From CADCTB01 sp038231955 (GTDB lineage: Bacteria; Actinomycetota; Acidimicrobiia; Acidimicrobiales; AC-14), in assembly GCA_038231955.1 (NCBI GenBank), contig JBBSIS010000017.1, positions 1 to 26,846 of the forward strand: DNA of 26,846 nt, given 5' to 3'. Under the pieces are notes generated by a model. That model worked only from the letters and a program-made list of their open reading frames with translations, was not told the origin of the DNA and did not search any database. Shown here one piece after another: positions 1-6,927 of the stretch (position 1 is the first letter of the stretch; the number at the start of each line of letters is the position of its first letter). A program made the translations under genes and the position numbers.

Positions 1-1
1 C

Positions 2-169
2 GAGGTCGACCTCACCCTCGACGTGGACGACGACGCCGATCTGGCCGACCTGCGCCGTCGGGTCGACGAGCACGCCCTGCCCAGGTTCAGAGCCGCGCTC
101 GACCTCCCCAAGCTGCCGGTCCGGGTTCACCTGCGCCTGGCCGGGGAGGCGGACCGCTCCGTCCGCTGA
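2..169 (+). CDS. C-terminal fragment of a small unknown protein
   Basis: An open frame enters from the left edge and ends at TGA 167-169, giving 55 residues that begin EVDLTLDVDDDADLADLRRR and end RLAGEADRSVR. The alternating acidic/hydrophobic first half, a short basic helix (LADLRRRVDEHALPRF) and a second strand (LPVRVHLRLAG) loosely resemble the C-terminal half of Asp23/Gls24-like or DUF6286-like envelope proteins, but the fragment is too short to assign. Codon use is GC-rich at third positions, as in the neighbours, so it is probably a real gene end. No strong terminator follows. The next gene starts about 140 bp downstream on the same strand. Confidence 0.5.
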   Translation, partial: EVDLTLDVDDDADLADLRRRVDEHALPRFRAALDLPKLPVRVHLRLAGEADRSVR

Positions 170-241
170 GCCCGACGCACCGCCGGCTGAAGCTCGGGCC
201 CGCTGTCCCAGGGGTTGAGCGTTCTTCACTCCTGCCGGACA

Positions 242-275
242 GTGACCGCGAATAGATTCCCGTGTCGCGGCTCAC
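242..275. promoter_or_regulatory. Inverted repeat enclosing a possible -10 box upstream of the DUF1800 gene
   Basis: The left arm GTGACCGCGA (242-251) is matched by TCGCGG-c-TCAC (265-275), ten pairs with one bulged base, around a 13-nt centre. The centre holds TAGATT (253-258), a good actinobacterial TAnnnT -10 box. Transcription from it would start near 264 and give a leader of about 45 nt that includes GGGGAG at 291-296. A dyad straddling a -10 box is typical of a repressor operator, but the binding protein is unknown and no clear -35 box is seen. Confidence 0.4.
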
Positions 276-308
276 AGCCTGCTCACATTTGGGGAGTTGA
301 CTACGTCT

Positions 309-1625
309 ATGCCAGGCGACGAAGTGCGGAGCCGGATCGCCCACCTCTACCGCAGAGCCGGTTTCGGGGCCCGCCCCGAGGAGCTCGACGCCGCCGTCGC
401 CGCCGGGTACGAGGCCACGGTCGACACGCTCATGGCCTTCGGCGGTCCCGACACCGGGGCTGCCGGCCTGGCCGGGCCGAACTTCACCACCGCGCCCGAC
501 CCACCGGCCGACCCGGAGGCGCGCCGCCTCGCCCAGGAGGTCCGGCGCAAGACCGAACGGGACGAGGGCCGGCGCCTCAACCAGTGGTGGGTCGACCGCA
601 TGGTGCTGACCAGCACCCCGCTGCGGGAACGGCTGACCCTGTTCTGGCATGACCACTTCGCCACCTCGGTGGAGAAGGTCAAGGATCCCGAGCTGATGTA
701 CCGGCAGAACGAGATCTTCCGATCCCTCGGCGGCGGCAATTTCGAGCCGCTGACCCAGGCCGTGGCCAAGGATCCCGCCATGCTCGTGTGGCTCGACGCC
801 AACGAGAACCGGAAGGGCAGTCCCAACGAGAACTTCGCCCGGGAGATGCTCGAGCTCTTCGTCCTTGGCATCGGCAACTACACCGAGGGCGACATCCAGG
901 AGGGGGCCCGGGCCTTCACCGGCTGGCAGTACCGTCGCCAGAGCGGTCAGTTCGATCTGAAGGCCGCCCTCCACGACAGCGGCTCCAAGACCGTCTTCGG
1001 CCAGACGGGAAATTTCACCGGCGAGGATGTCATCCGCATGGCCGTGGCCCAGCCGGCCAACGCCCCTTATGTGACGGCCAAGCTCTGGAGCGGCTTTGCC
1101 CGGCCCGTCGGGCCCGACGACCCCGTCGTGCGCGAGCTGGCCCCCGCCTTCGCCCGCGACCGCGACGTGGCCAAGCTCTTGCGGGCCATGTTCCTTCATC
1201 CCGAGTTCAGCGCCCCCGCCAGCCGGACCGGGCTGGTGAAGCAACCCGTCGAGTACGTCGTCGGCGCCCTTCGGGCCCTGAACCTGCGCGCCGCCAGCGT
1301 GGGCGCCGGGCTCACCCAGACGCTCGAGAGCCTGGGGCAGCAGCCCTTCGCCCCACCCAGCGTCGGCGGCTGGCCCCAGAACCGGTACTGGCTGACCACC
1401 AGCTTCGCCCTCGCCCGGCTGCGCTTCGCCACCGCCGTCGCCCAGAAGGCCAAGCTCGACGCGATTGCCTCGGCGCCGCCGCCGGAACGACCTGCCGCCG
1501 TCGCCCGCCTGTTGTCCGTCGACGGGTGGGGCCGGACCACGGCGGCGGCCCTGGCCCAGGCCTCCGCTGATCCAAAGACGCTCCTGACCCTGGCGCTCGT
1601 CGCCCCCGAATACGTCCTCGCCTGA
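309..1625 (+). CDS. DUF1800 family protein
   Basis: The 438-residue product matches DUF1800. The N-terminal segment has the family pattern HLYRRAGFG followed by a helical region, and the diagnostic block NENFAREMLELFVLG is followed by EGARAFTGW near residues 175-205. The family is widespread and its biochemical role is not established. Its genes are nearly always followed by a DUF1501 gene, as here, and the pair is thought to act in the envelope. No signal peptide is visible. ATG 309 is preferred because GGGGAG (291-296) lies 12 nt upstream; an in-frame TTG at 297 abuts that GGGGAG and is too close to use it. The stop codon TGA 1623-1625 is also the first base triplet of the 26-bp repeat array and overlaps an ATG. 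Confidence 0.9.
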   Translation: MPGDEVRSRIAHLYRRAGFGARPEELDAAVAAGYEATVDTLMAFGGPDTGAAGLAGPNFTTAPDPPADPEARRLAQEVRRKTERDEGRRLNQWWVDRMVLTSTPLRERLTLFWHDHFATSVEKVKDPELMYRQNEIFRSLGGGNFEPLTQAVAKDPAMLVWLDANENRKGSPNENFAREMLELFVLGIGNYTEGDIQEGARAFTGWQYRRQSGQFDLKAALHDSGSKTVFGQTGNFTGEDVIRMAVAQPANAPYVTAKLWSGFARPVGPDDPVVRELAPAFARDRDVAKLLRAMFLHPEFSAPASRTGLVKQPVEYVVGALRALNLRAASVGAGLTQTLESLGQQPFAPPSVGGWPQNRYWLTTSFALARLRFATAVAQKAKLDAIASAPPPERPAAVARLLSVDGWGRTTAAALAQASADPKTLLTLALVAPEYVLA

Positions 1626-1752
1626 TGACATGGCGGCTCTCCGCCGACTGATGACATGGCGGCTCTCCGCCGACTGATGACATGGCGGCTCTCCGCCGAC
1701 TGATGACATGGCGGCTCTCCGCCGACTGATGACATGGCGGCTCTCCGCCGAC
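1623..1752 (+). repeat. Five perfect 26-bp tandem repeats forming chained minigenes
   Basis: The unit begins TGATGACATGGCGG and repeats without mismatch at 1623, 1649, 1675, 1701 and 1727. It fills the gap between the DUF1800 stop and the DUF1501 ribosome-binding site. Each unit contains a GGCGG-CTCT-CCGCC hairpin. Each also encodes ATG-ACA-TGG-CGG-CTC-TCC-GCC-GAC-TGA (M-T-W-R-L-S-A-D), with ATGs at 1625, 1651, 1677, 1703 and 1729. Every stop overlaps the next start as TGATG, and the first ATG overlaps the DUF1800 stop in the same way. The last stop (1753-1755) is 13 nt before the DUF1501 ATG. Perfect identity suggests recent expansion. There are no spacers, so it is not a CRISPR array. Confidence 0.95.
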
Positions 1753-1768
1753 TGAAAGGAAGCAAACG

Positions 1769-3031
1769 ATGCCGCTCTCCCGTCGTGAGTTCCTCCTCGG
1801 TGGCCTCGGGGCCGGCGCCGCCGGTGCCGCCGGGCTCGTCCTGAGCCGCTCCACCTCCTCCGGCCCTCGGCCGGCGCCCATCGTCGGCGCCACTGACGTC
1901 GTCACGGCGGCCGGCACCGGCGCCAAGGACGGCATCCTCGTCCTGCTGACCCTCTACGGCGGCAACGACGGACTGAACACGCTGATTCCCTACGAGGACG
2001 GCGGCTATTTGGGCGGGCGCCGCAGCCTGGGCTACCAGCCCCAGGAGGTACTCGCCCTCTCCGACGGCCTGGCCCTGCACCCCAACTTGAAAGGGCTGAA
2101 GTCGCTGTGGGACGCCAAGCGCCTTGCCGTCGTGCGCGGTGTCGGCTATCCGAACCCGAACCGGAGCCACTTCCGGTCCATGGACATCTGGCAGAGCGCG
2201 GTGCCCGACGACAGCGTGGCGACGGGGTGGATCGGGCGCTGGCTCGACGTGACCGGCACCGACCCGCTGCGGGCTCTCTCGGTGGGTGGTTCACTGCCCC
2301 GCATCTTCGGCGGCGAGAAGGCGGCGGGCGCAGCCGTGCCGGTCGGCGCGCTCACCATCCCCGGCGGCGCCGCCGTGCAGTCCGGGTTCCAAGCGCTCTC
2401 CATGCCGACGCCCGGGTCGTCGCCCCTGGCCGCCCGTGTCTCCCAGTCCGGCGCCGACCTCCTGACCGTCGACCACGCCATCGCCGACATGGTCGCCGGC
2501 CAACCGACCGACCAGGAGGCCGGGTCCACTGCTCCGCTCGAAGGGTCCGGGGCCGGTAACGCCCTGGCCGGACAACTCGACCTGGTGGCCCGGCTCATCA
2601 AGGCCGGTTCGCCCACCCGGGTCTACGGCGTGAGCCTGGGCGGTTTCGATACCCACGCCAACGAGAAGGACACCCACGCCCGCCTGATGGGCTACCTCGA
2701 CGAGGCGGTCAGCGGCTTCTTCACGCACCTGGCCGGCTCGCCTCAGGAGGGACGCGTCGTGCTCACCGCCTATTCGGAGTTCGGGCGACGGGTCGCCGCC
2801 AACGGCAGCAACGGCACCGACCATGGCACGGCGGCGCCCATGTTCGTCGCCGGCGCCGGGGTGAAGGGCGGCTTCTACGGTGACGAGCCGAGCCTCACCG
2901 ATCTCGACGACGGCGACCTCAAGTTCACCACCGACTTTCGGTCCGTCTACGCCACCCTCCTGCAGGACGTCATCGGCATCGACGCCAAGGCGTCGCTCGG
3001 CAAGGCCTTCACCGCAGTCCCGTTCCTCTGA
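1769..3031 (+). CDS. DUF1501 family Tat-exported protein
   Basis: The 420-residue protein belongs to DUF1501, a family with a sulfatase/alkaline-phosphatase-like fold whose substrate is unknown. It starts with a twin-arginine signal (SRREFL at residues 4-9, then an Ala/Gly-rich hydrophobic stretch to about residue 28), so export in folded form is expected. Family blocks include LYGGNDGLNTLIPY near residue 65, GFDTHANEKDTH near 292 and SEFGRRVAANGSNGTDHG near 336-353. ATG 1769 is supported by AAAGGAAG at 1756-1763. It is the second gene of a DUF1800-DUF1501 unit, and its translation may be linked to the upstream minigene chain. A GC-rich hairpin about 60 bp downstream may end the transcript. 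Confidence 0.93.
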   Translation: MPLSRREFLLGGLGAGAAGAAGLVLSRSTSSGPRPAPIVGATDVVTAAGTGAKDGILVLLTLYGGNDGLNTLIPYEDGGYLGGRRSLGYQPQEVLALSDGLALHPNLKGLKSLWDAKRLAVVRGVGYPNPNRSHFRSMDIWQSAVPDDSVATGWIGRWLDVTGTDPLRALSVGGSLPRIFGGEKAAGAAVPVGALTIPGGAAVQSGFQALSMPTPGSSPLAARVSQSGADLLTVDHAIADMVAGQPTDQEAGSTAPLEGSGAGNALAGQLDLVARLIKAGSPTRVYGVSLGGFDTHANEKDTHARLMGYLDEAVSGFFTHLAGSPQEGRVVLTAYSEFGRRVAANGSNGTDHGTAAPMFVAGAGVKGGFYGDEPSLTDLDDGDLKFTTDFRSVYATLLQDVIGIDAKASLGKAFTAVPFL

Positions 3032-3089
3032 GCACCCGGTCGGGCCCACTCTCCGCAAACGACAGACTGGCTCCCCTCTACGAGCGATA

Positions 3090-3105
3090 CCCGGCTCGCG
3101 CCGGG
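3090..3105 (+). terminator. GC-rich hairpin after the DUF1501 gene
   Basis: CCCGGC (3090-3095), loop TCGC and GCCGGG (3100-3105) make a perfect 6-bp stem. There is no T tract, as is common in actinobacteria. It lies 59 bp after the DUF1501 stop and just upstream of a possible -10 box for the helicase, so it probably separates the two transcripts. Confidence 0.45.
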
Positions 3106-3113
3106 CGGTCCAG

Positions 3114-3226
3114 TACAGTGGCGGCAGCGGTGGTGCCAAGCGGCGCCATCGGGGTCGAGTGCAATGCGCACCCCAGCGCAGGGTTTCCGCTTCTTCGAAG
3201 CGAGTGGCCGCAGCATCAACGGCCAC
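3114..3226 (+). promoter_or_regulatory. Promoter and multi-hairpin 5' leader of the DEAD-box helicase
   Basis: TACAGT (3114-3119) is a candidate -10 box, so transcription would begin near 3126, about 127 nt before the start codon. The leader then holds four consecutive hairpins. They are TGGTGCC/GGCGCCA (3131-3137 with 3142-3148, one G-U pair); GGGGT/ACCCC (3151-3155 with 3170-3174) enclosing GTGC/GCGC; CGCTTC/GAAGCG (3188-3193 with 3197-3202, perfect, 3-nt loop); and GTGGCCG/CGGCCAC (3204-3210 with 3220-3226, perfect 7 bp, 9-nt loop). A purine-rich ribosome site, AAAGGGAA (3239-3246), follows unpaired. Such a leader could control helicase expression, for example by temperature or by the helicase itself. 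Confidence 0.45.
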
Positions 3227-3252
3227 CATTCGAAACCGAAAGGGAATCACCC

Positions 3253-4713
3253 ATGCCCACCAACTCCGCTAGCGGCGCGGCGCGTCGGCGCACCCGTCGC
3301 CCCGCCCAGACCCGCGCCTCCGGGCCCCGCCGGCCTGTCGTCGAGCAGGACGGTCCCGCCCTCGACTTCGAGATCGTCGACGCCTCCCCGGAGCCGACCA
3401 CCTTCGAGGCCCTCGGCGTCCCCGCACCCATGATCGCCGCCCTGGTCAGGGCCGGCTGTCCCACGCCCTTCGCCATCCAGGCCGCCACCCTGCCCAGCTC
3501 GATCGCCGGCCGCGACGTCCTGGGTCGGGCCCGTACCGGCAGCGGCAAGACCGTGGCATTCGCGGTGCCGACGGTCATGACGCTGGCCGCGTCCACCAAG
3601 ACCCGCCGTCCCAACATGCCCCGCGCCCTGGTGCTCGTCCCGACGCGGGAGCTGGCCTCGCAGGTGGCGGCGGTAACCGAGCCCCTGGCCCGGGCCATGG
3701 GCATGCGGGTCGCCGTCATCCATGGGGGAGTGAGCCAGGGACCGCAGGTCTCGGCCCTCCGCCAGGGCGTCGATATTCTGATCGCCTGCCCGGGCCGCCT
3801 CGAGGACCTGGCCCAGCAGGGCCACTGCCGGCTGAGTGCGGTGGAGGTGTGCGTGCTCGACGAGGCCGACCACCTCGCCGACCTCGGCTTCCTGCCCGCG
3901 GTCAAGCGCATCCTCGACCAGACGCCCACCGGCGGTCAGCGCCTGCTGTTCTCGGCCACGCTCGACCGGGCCGTCGATCTGGTCGTCCGCCGCTACCTGA
4001 ACAACCCCATCACCCACTCGGTCGACAGCGCCGATGCCACGCCGCCCGCCCTCGACCACCACACGTTTTCGGTGACGCCCGACGACAAGGCCGCCGTCGT
4101 CCGCGAGCTGGCCTCGGGGCGCGAGCGCAGCCTGCTCTTCACCCGCACCAAGCACGCGGCCAAGAAGCTGGCCAAGGACCTGACGGAGCGGGGCATCCCC
4201 GCCCTCGACCTCCACGGCAACCTGTCCCAGTCCCAGCGCGACCGGAACCTCGCCGCCTTCGCCGAGGGCTCGACACGGGTGCTGGTGGCCACCGACATCG
4301 CCGCCCGCGGCATTCACGTCGACGACATCGCCCTCGTCGTCCACGTCGACCCGCCGACGGAGCACAAGGCCTACCTCCACCGCTCCGGCCGTACCGCCCG
4401 GGCCGGGGCCAAGGGCACCGTGGTCACGGTGATCCTTCCCGACCAGGCTCGTGACGTGGCCACCATGATCCGCCAGGCCGGCATCCGCCCGGCGGCGGCC
4501 CGCATCGCCCCCGGGGCGCAGCAGACCGTGGCCCTCACCGGCCCCGCCGCCGAGCCCGTGTTCCGCCCGCAGGCCACCATCGTCACGCCCAACCGCCCGA
4601 GCCGTTCGCCGGCCGGCGCGTCACGCGGGCGTGGTGGTCGTCCGTCGCAACCCGGCGGCGCACCCCGGCGGGCCCAGGGGACCGGCGCCCCTCGCAGCCG
4701 CCGCCCCCGGTAG
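3253..4713 (+). CDS. DEAD-box ATP-dependent RNA helicase
   Basis: This 486-residue superfamily 2 helicase unwinds or remodels RNA duplexes using ATP, typically in ribosome assembly, mRNA decay or cold adaptation. All motifs are present: Q motif (TPFAIQ, residues 71-76), motif I ARTGSGKT (93-100), Ia PTRELASQ (130-137), GR of Ib (CPGRLEDL, 179-186, with Cys replacing the usual Thr), II DEAD (203-206), III SAT (234-236), then TDIAARGIHVDD (V) and HRSGRTARAG (VI). The N-terminal 30 residues and the last 60 are basic and low-complexity (Arg, Pro, Gly), like the RNA-binding tails of RhlE/DeaD-type enzymes. ATG 3253 follows AAAGGGAATCACCC; an open frame further upstream has no support. It is a single gene behind a highly structured leader. 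Confidence 0.93.
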   Translation: MPTNSASGAARRRTRRPAQTRASGPRRPVVEQDGPALDFEIVDASPEPTTFEALGVPAPMIAALVRAGCPTPFAIQAATLPSSIAGRDVLGRARTGSGKTVAFAVPTVMTLAASTKTRRPNMPRALVLVPTRELASQVAAVTEPLARAMGMRVAVIHGGVSQGPQVSALRQGVDILIACPGRLEDLAQQGHCRLSAVEVCVLDEADHLADLGFLPAVKRILDQTPTGGQRLLFSATLDRAVDLVVRRYLNNPITHSVDSADATPPALDHHTFSVTPDDKAAVVRELASGRERSLLFTRTKHAAKKLAKDLTERGIPALDLHGNLSQSQRDRNLAAFAEGSTRVLVATDIAARGIHVDDIALVVHVDPPTEHKAYLHRSGRTARAGAKGTVVTVILPDQARDVATMIRQAGIRPAAARIAPGAQQTVALTGPAAEPVFRPQATIVTPNRPSRSPAGASRGRGGRPSQPGGAPRRAQGTGAPRSRRPR

Positions 4714-4717
4714 GCCA

Positions 4718-5281
4718 CTACCTCGCCGGGGCCCCGAATGCGAAGTGGTGGGCGGTGGTGGCGTGATGGTCGCGCCCGTCGTGGCCGCACGGGCTCGAGT
4801 GGATGATGGCCCTGACCCAACAGGCGGATGTCGTGGAGGAGGCGATGGCGGCCCTCCTCGGCGATGGCACAGGCGTCAGGGTCGGCGAGGCGAAGCCGAC
4901 GAAGCCGGCCACGGTCACCCAGCCGACGTTTCGACCCCCTCGGGTGCAGGAGCCGCTGCCCGACTTCCCACGCCGCCCCCGCCGACGACAGGGCGATCAT
5001 GGCCACCATGAAGATGCCGGCCAGATCTTCTGACCGGCCGTAGCCATAGGTGCAGCGCTTGGTCGGCGGGCGCCGGCCGACCAGGAAGGCGATGCCCAGG
5101 GGCTCGGCGGTGAGCGCGTCGGCGAAGTTGTGGATGGTGTCCCCCAGAAGGCCACTGATCCGCTGATGCACGATGTACGCCCTGGAAGGCGGCCGTGGCC
5201 GCCAGCCCGCCCAGCGACACCTTCAGCGCTCGGATTCCCTCGGCACTGGCGGTCAGGGCCGAGTCGATCGACTCGGCCCTG
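4718..5281 (-). pseudogene. Decayed cation diffusion facilitator (CDF) transporter
   Basis: Read leftwards, CDF sequence appears in pieces from all three frames. The N-terminal segment, with IDSALTASAEGIRALK and VSLGGLAATAAF (from about 5280), is followed in another frame by SGLLGDTIHNFADALTA, YGYGRSEDLAGIF and a second membrane segment. VTVAGFVGFA, the start of the third membrane helix, then jumps directly to the cytoplasmic domain (AIAEEGRHRLLHDIR), and a further shift gives IIHSSPCGHDGRDHHATTA and the stop at 4718-4720. Helices 3-6 are therefore deleted and at least three frameshifts are present. The HNFAD motif places it in a different CDF subgroup from the intact exporter at 5789, so it is not a simple duplicate. 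Confidence 0.75.
5254..5281. repeat. Perfect 28-bp palindrome with no loop
   Basis: The arm CAGGGCCGAGTCGA (5254-5267) is followed at once by its exact reverse complement (5268-5281). It sits at the join between the ArsR and CDF remnants and overlaps the first CDF codons. It could extrude as a cruciform or form a hairpin in RNA from either strand. It may be a scar of the rearrangement that broke the pair, or an old terminator or operator. Confidence 0.9.
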
Positions 5282-5364
5282 GGACGAGCGCCTCTTCCAC
5301 GATGCGGCGGAGGTGGTCGTTCTGCGCCAGGTACTACACGTGGGTGCCGCACTTCTTGATAACA
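5282..5364 (-). pseudogene. Remnant of an ArsR-type regulator (C-terminal end)
   Basis: Reading leftwards from 5364, one frame gives VIKKCGTHV, a TAG stop, then YLAQNDHLRRIVEEALVPG. This matches the wing and last helix of ArsR/SmtB repressors (pattern G-x-x-V-Y-Y-x-L-A-x-x-H-x-R-x-x-V-x-E-A-L), with the TAG where Tyr is expected. The rest of the gene is gone, and the fragment runs straight into the CDF remnant. The original order was probably ArsR then CDF, as in the intact pair facing it. The piece is short, so the assignment rests on one motif. Confidence 0.45.
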
Positions 5365-5385
5365 TCTGTAGAGAGATTCAGACGT
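5362..5385. promoter_or_regulatory. Candidate operator of the ArsR-CDF operon
   Basis: ACATCTGTA (5362-5370) and TTCAGACGT (5377-5385) form an imperfect inverted repeat (7 of 9 pairs) around GAGAGA, ending 11 bp before the GTG start of the repressor. The AT-rich dyad, unusual in this GC-rich window, fits the kind of site bound by ArsR/SmtB proteins and would support autoregulation. A possible -10 box, GATAAC, lies at 5358-5363. Confidence 0.4.
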
Positions 5386-5396
5386 CAGGAGCGTGT

Positions 5397-5792
5397 GTGC
5401 CCGAGCCGGTTGCCCTCGACAGCTGCGAGCTGAGGCTGGTCGACCCCGAGCGGGTCCGCGCCGTGCAGGACGCGATGCCCGCCACGGGTGTCATCGACGA
5501 GCTGGCCGAGGTGTTCGGGCTCCTCTCCGACCCCAACCGGCTCCGCCTGCTCGCCAGCCTGCTGGAAGGAGGGGAGCTGTGCGTGTGTGACCTCGCCGCC
5601 GCCGCCGGCATGGCCGAGTCCACCACCTCCCACGCCCTGCGGCTGCTCCGGGCCCATCACGTGGTCAAGGCACGGCGGGCCGGCCGGATGATGCGGTACT
5701 CCCTGCTCGACGGCCATGTCCGGATGCTGCTCGACGTCGCCCTGGAGCACGTCGGCCACGCCGACGGCCCCGGTCCGGTGGCGCGGCGGTGA
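5397..5792 (+). CDS. ArsR/SmtB-family metal-sensing repressor
   Basis: This 131-residue winged-helix repressor should bind its operator without metal and release it when metal binds. The helix-turn-helix is the ESTTSHALRLLRAHHVV region (residues 74-90). Two metal motifs are visible. One is the alpha-3 ELCVCD block (Cys62, Cys64, Asp65) seen in ArsR/CadC-type sensors. The other is an alpha-5 set Asp105, His107, His118, His121 with exactly the 2-11-3 spacing of the zinc site of Staphylococcus CzrA. GTG 5397 is chosen because CAGGAG (5386-5391) lies 5 nt upstream; the frame is open further upstream without a comparable site. The stop overlaps the CDF start (GTGA), so both are co-translated. Zinc, possibly cobalt or cadmium, is the likely inducer. 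Confidence 0.9.
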   Translation: MPEPVALDSCELRLVDPERVRAVQDAMPATGVIDELAEVFGLLSDPNRLRLLASLLEGGELCVCDLAAAAGMAESTTSHALRLLRAHHVVKARRAGRMMRYSLLDGHVRMLLDVALEHVGHADGPGPVARR

Positions 5793-6709
5793 GCCGGTCG
5801 CGCCGCCTGGGGATCGCCCTGGGCCTCAACGTCGCCCTGGTCGCGGCCCAGGTGATCTTCGGCCTCGCCGCTCATTCGCTCGGCCTGCTGGCCGACGCCG
5901 GGCACAACCTGAGCGACGTGGCCGCCGTCGTGGTGTCACTGGTGGCGGTGCGCTGGGCCCGCCGCACTCCCACGGCGGCCCGGTCCTACGGGTACCACCG
6001 AGGCACCATCCTGGCCGCCCTTGTCAACGCGGCCACGATCCTGGCCGTGACCGGCGTGATCCTGTACGAAGGGTTCCGGCGCCTTACCAACCCTCAGCCG
6101 GTCCAGGCGGGCGTCGTCGTGGGCGTGGCCCTGGCCGCCTTTGCCATCAACGCCGGCGCCGCCCTCGTACTGCGCGACCAGGGCGGCGACCTCAACATGC
6201 GCTCGGCCCTCCTGCACATGGTCGGCGACGCCGCTGCGTCGCTCGGGGTCGCCCTCGCCGGAGTCGTCATCCTGGTCACCGGGCGGTTCCTGTGGCTGGA
6301 TTCGCTGGTGTCGATGGCCATCGGGGTGCTCATTGCGGTGGAGGCGCTGCAGCTCGTCCGCCAGGCCGCCGAAGTGCTGCTGGAGTCGACGCCCAAGGAC
6401 GTGGACCTCGATCACCTGACGACGGCCATGTGCACCGTCGAGGGCGTCGAGACCGTCCATGACCTCCACGTGTGGAGCCTGTCGTCGGAGGTCCGGGCTC
6501 TGTCGGCTCACCTCGTTCTGGCTGGGCATCCCAGCCTGGAGGAGGCCCAGCTGGTGGGGGAGCGGGTGAAGGCGACGGTAGCCACACCCTTCTCCATCGC
6601 CCACTCCACCCTTGAGCTCGAATGCGTAGCGTGCGCCGACGCCGACGATGGGCCCTGTGGGATGGACACCGCCATGACCGTCCCGTCCCCCGACCGCCAT
6701 CACCACTGA
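5789..6709 (+). CDS. CDF family zinc/cadmium exporter (CzcD/ZitB-like)
   Basis: This 306-residue cation diffusion facilitator exchanges cytoplasmic divalent metal for protons. It has six predicted membrane helices within about residues 8-185 and a C-terminal cytoplasmic domain (LESTPKDVDLDHL, HDLHVWSLSS) that dimerises and binds metal. The transport site is His39/Asp43 (HNLSD) and His143/Asp147 (HMVGD), the HD-HD arrangement linked to zinc and cadmium. Cys and His residues near the end (CVACADADDGPC, terminal HHH) may also bind metal. The GTG start overlaps the repressor stop by 4 nt, giving a two-gene metal-responsive operon. A GC-rich hairpin follows at 6736. Confidence 0.93.
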   Translation: MSRSRRLGIALGLNVALVAAQVIFGLAAHSLGLLADAGHNLSDVAAVVVSLVAVRWARRTPTAARSYGYHRGTILAALVNAATILAVTGVILYEGFRRLTNPQPVQAGVVVGVALAAFAINAGAALVLRDQGGDLNMRSALLHMVGDAAASLGVALAGVVILVTGRFLWLDSLVSMAIGVLIAVEALQLVRQAAEVLLESTPKDVDLDHLTTAMCTVEGVETVHDLHVWSLSSEVRALSAHLVLAGHPSLEEAQLVGERVKATVATPFSIAHSTLELECVACADADDGPCGMDTAMTVPSPDRHHH

Positions 6710-6735
6710 TGTGACTTAGTCCACGACTTCGCTTG

Positions 6736-6756
6736 CCGCCCGCCGGAGCGGGACGG
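6736..6756 (+). terminator. Hairpin after the CDF gene
   Basis: CCGCCCGC (6736-6743), loop CGGA and GCGGG-a-CGG (6748-6756) form an 8-bp stem with one bulged A, 27 bp after the CDF stop. No T tract follows. The remaining 170 bp up to the BlaI gene contain no convincing gene; CCACTTGTGG (6842-6851) is a short palindrome that could be a regulator site. Confidence 0.45.
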
Positions 6757-6927
6757 TGACCGGGCGATCGCCTCCCCTCAACGCGCACCCCGGGAACCGG
6801 ACGCTCGTCTGATCGGGCCTTGGGTGTCACGGAAAACGACTCCACTTGTGGGAAATGCCCCGGACTAAGGTTCTGAGGCAGTGCCAAGCGGAGAGTCAAC
6901 CGCCAGCACGCTCAGGGGGGGGATCTC

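Noticed and set aside
87..1709. Long minus-strand open frame opposite the DUF1800 gene, including repeated MSSVGGEPPCHQ-like peptides
   Set aside because: It is a shadow of a GC-rich gene; the repeated peptide comes only from the reverse complement of the 26-bp array, and there is no start signal or family match.
1623..1752. CRISPR array
   Set aside because: The units are contiguous with no unique spacers, the repeat encodes overlapping frames, and no cas genes are nearby.
4371..5171. Minus-strand open frame overlapping the helicase 3' end as a functional CDF transporter
   Set aside because: CDF similarity lies in three different frames with the middle helices missing; the part over the helicase gene is only shadow sequence.
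6842..6851. CCACTTGTGG as a BlaI operator
   Set aside because: It does not match the TACA/TGTA type of BlaI/MecI site and is too short to call.
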